From Streptomyces sp. F001 (GTDB lineage Bacteria; Actinomycetota; Actinomycetes; Streptomycetales; Streptomycetaceae), in assembly GCF_004187715.1 (NCBI RefSeq), contig NZ_QZWF01000004.1, positions 434,001 through 498,000 on the forward strand: a DNA stretch of 64,000 nt, read 5' to 3'. The position numbers and the translations under genes are program-made. Each line of letters begins with the position of its first letter. Within the stretch, counting starts at the first letter, position 1. Of the stretch, positions 62,961 to 64,000 are shown one piece after another. The notes below the pieces were generated by a model, which did not search any database, had not been told where the DNA came from, and was given only the letters and a program-made list of their open reading frames with translations.

Positions 62961-64000
62961 GTGACGGACGCGGAGAACCGCAAGCCGCAGTCGGACGAGG
63001 CGCGGACGACGTTCGATCCCGAGGTCACCTCGGAGTTCGCGATCCCCGAGGGCCTGGCCGTGCCGAGGCAGGGGGCCGAGTCGGAGACCTCGTCCGAGTT
63101 CGCCGTACCCGAGGGGCTGGACGTCCCGTCGCCGGCCGACGCCGAGCCGGAGGGGTCGGCGTTCAGTCCGCCGAGCACCTACAGCGCCCGCGGCGCGCCG
63201 GCCGCGTTCACGCCGGCGACCGGTGTGCCCGTGGTCCGGCTGACCAAGGACGTGCCCTGGCAGGACCGGATGCGCACGATGCTGCGGCTGCCGGTGGCCG
63301 AGCGGCCCGCGCCTGAGCCGGGACCGAAGGCGGAGGAGGGCGGTCCGGCCGTTCCGCGTGTGCTCGACCTGACGCTGCGTATCGGCGAGCTGCTGCTCGC
63401 GGGCGGTGAGGGCGCCGAGGACGTGGAGGCGGCGATGTTCGCGGTCTGCCGCTCCTACGGCCTGGACCGCTGCGAGCCCAACGTCACCTTCACCCTGCTG
63501 TCGATCTCGTACCAGCCGTCCCTCGTCGACGATCCGGTGACGGCGTCGCGGACGGTACGCCGCCGGGGCACCGACTACACCCGGCTGGCGGCCGTGTACC
63601 AGCTCGTGGACGACCTGAGCGACCCGGAGAGCCACATCTCCCTGGAGGAGGCCTACCGGCGTCTCGCGGAGATCCGCCGCAACCGGCACCCCTACCCCAC
63701 GTGGGTGCTGACCGCGGCGAGCGGGCTGCTCGCGGGTGCGGCCTCGGTGCTCGTCGGCGGTGACGCGATCGTGTTCTTCGCGGCCGCGCTCGGCGCGATG
63801 CTCGGCGACCGGCTGGCGTGGCTGTGCGCGGGGCGCGGGTTGCCGGAGTTCTACCAGTTCGTGGTCGCCGCGATGCCGCCGGCCGCGATGGGGGTCGCGC
63901 TCACGCTGGCACACGTCGATGTGAAGGCGTCCGCGGTCATCACCGGTGGGCTGTTCGCGCTGCTGCCCGGGCGGGCGCTGGTGGCGGGTGTGCAGGACGG
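62961..64000 (+). CDS. ThrE-type threonine/serine exporter, partial
   Basis: The frame runs from GTG 62961 to the window end (at least 346 residues). An N-terminal ~115-residue acidic region contains two imperfect repeats (SEFAIPEGLAVP and SEFAVPEGLDVP). Then comes the ThrE/DUF1212 domain: LDLTLRIGELLLAGGEGAED, VTFTLLSISYQPSL, RRLAEIRRNRHPYPTWVLTA, and hydrophobic helices from ~255. ThrE in Corynebacterium exports threonine and serine. The C-terminal part lies outside the window. GGGAG is 11 bases upstream of the start. Confidence 0.85.
   Translation, partial: MTDAENRKPQSDEARTTFDPEVTSEFAIPEGLAVPRQGAESETSSEFAVPEGLDVPSPADAEPEGSAFSPPSTYSARGAPAAFTPATGVPVVRLTKDVPWQDRMRTMLRLPVAERPAPEPGPKAEEGGPAVPRVLDLTLRIGELLLAGGEGAEDVEAAMFAVCRSYGLDRCEPNVTFTLLSISYQPSLVDDPVTASRTVRRRGTDYTRLAAVYQLVDDLSDPESHISLEEAYRRLAEIRRNRHPYPTWVLTAASGLLAGAASVLVGGDAIVFFAAALGAMLGDRLAWLCAGRGLPEFYQFVVAAMPPAAMGVALTLAHVDVKASAVITGGLFALLPGRALVAGVQD

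Overview
The window is chromosomal DNA from a Streptomyces-like actinobacterium. GC content is very high and third codon positions are strongly GC-biased, so long spurious ORFs appear on both strands. GTG starts and 4-base start/stop overlaps are common. The gene content and order (ilvD, radA-disA, sigE-cseABC, clpC, lsr2, coaX-nadC-nadB-panC, folP-folB-folK-folE, ftsH-hpt-tilS, dacB, ppa) match, from memory, the conserved core block around SCO3344-SCO3410 of S. coelicolor. It is a housekeeping region with a few accessory-looking genes. I see no rRNA, tRNA, CRISPR array, insertion sequence or prophage.

Layout. 1-9 kb: a kinase/beta-propeller sensor with an apparent 3' frameshift, ilvD, a TetR regulator coupled to a sugar-phosphate-isomerase-like enzyme, a Ppx/GppA phosphatase and a cysteine-rich unknown, with two copies of a dispersed palindromic repeat. 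9-16 kb: a sigma-like/anti-sigma-like membrane protein, radA, disA (c-di-AMP synthase) and mutY. 16-19 kb: the sigE-cseA-cseB-cseC envelope-stress operon. 19-21.5 kb: an MFS exporter and a divergent TetR gene sharing a striking two-arm operator. 21.5-26.5 kb: an M23 peptidase, a NACHT-LRR STAND ATPase (the best immune-system candidate here) and a secreted acid phosphatase. 26.6-34 kb: clpC with a perfect ClgR-type operator, an SCO3374-like gene, lsr2, an acetyltransferase, a BlaI-type regulator, a small membrane protein and coaX.

34-39 kb: nadC-nadB-panC plus a DUF2520 reductase, all overlapping or nearly so, linking NAD and pantothenate/CoA synthesis with coaX just downstream. 39-44 kb: a threonine-aldolase-like enzyme, a winged-helix regulator next to a 23-bp perfect palindrome, a TmrB-like ATPase and a NarL/DesK-type two-component pair. 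44-48 kb: a MidA/NDUFAF7-type methyltransferase facing a stand-alone NuoD homologue, and a pair of PH-domain membrane proteins. 48-55 kb: a coiled-coil membrane protein, a lysylphosphatidylglycerol-synthase-like protein lacking its C-terminal half, and the folate genes (folP, folB, folK, and folE on the other strand). 55-64 kb: ftsH, hpt, tilS, a DUF2342 metalloprotease and a PBP4-type carboxypeptidase on one strand, then ppa and the start of a ThrE-type exporter on the other.

The genes together cover envelope integrity (sigE-cse, PBP4, M23, PH-domain proteins), c-di-AMP signalling and DNA repair (disA, radA, mutY), proteostasis (clpC, ftsH) and cofactor synthesis (NAD, CoA, folate). All function calls were made by reading translations and motifs; no database search was run.
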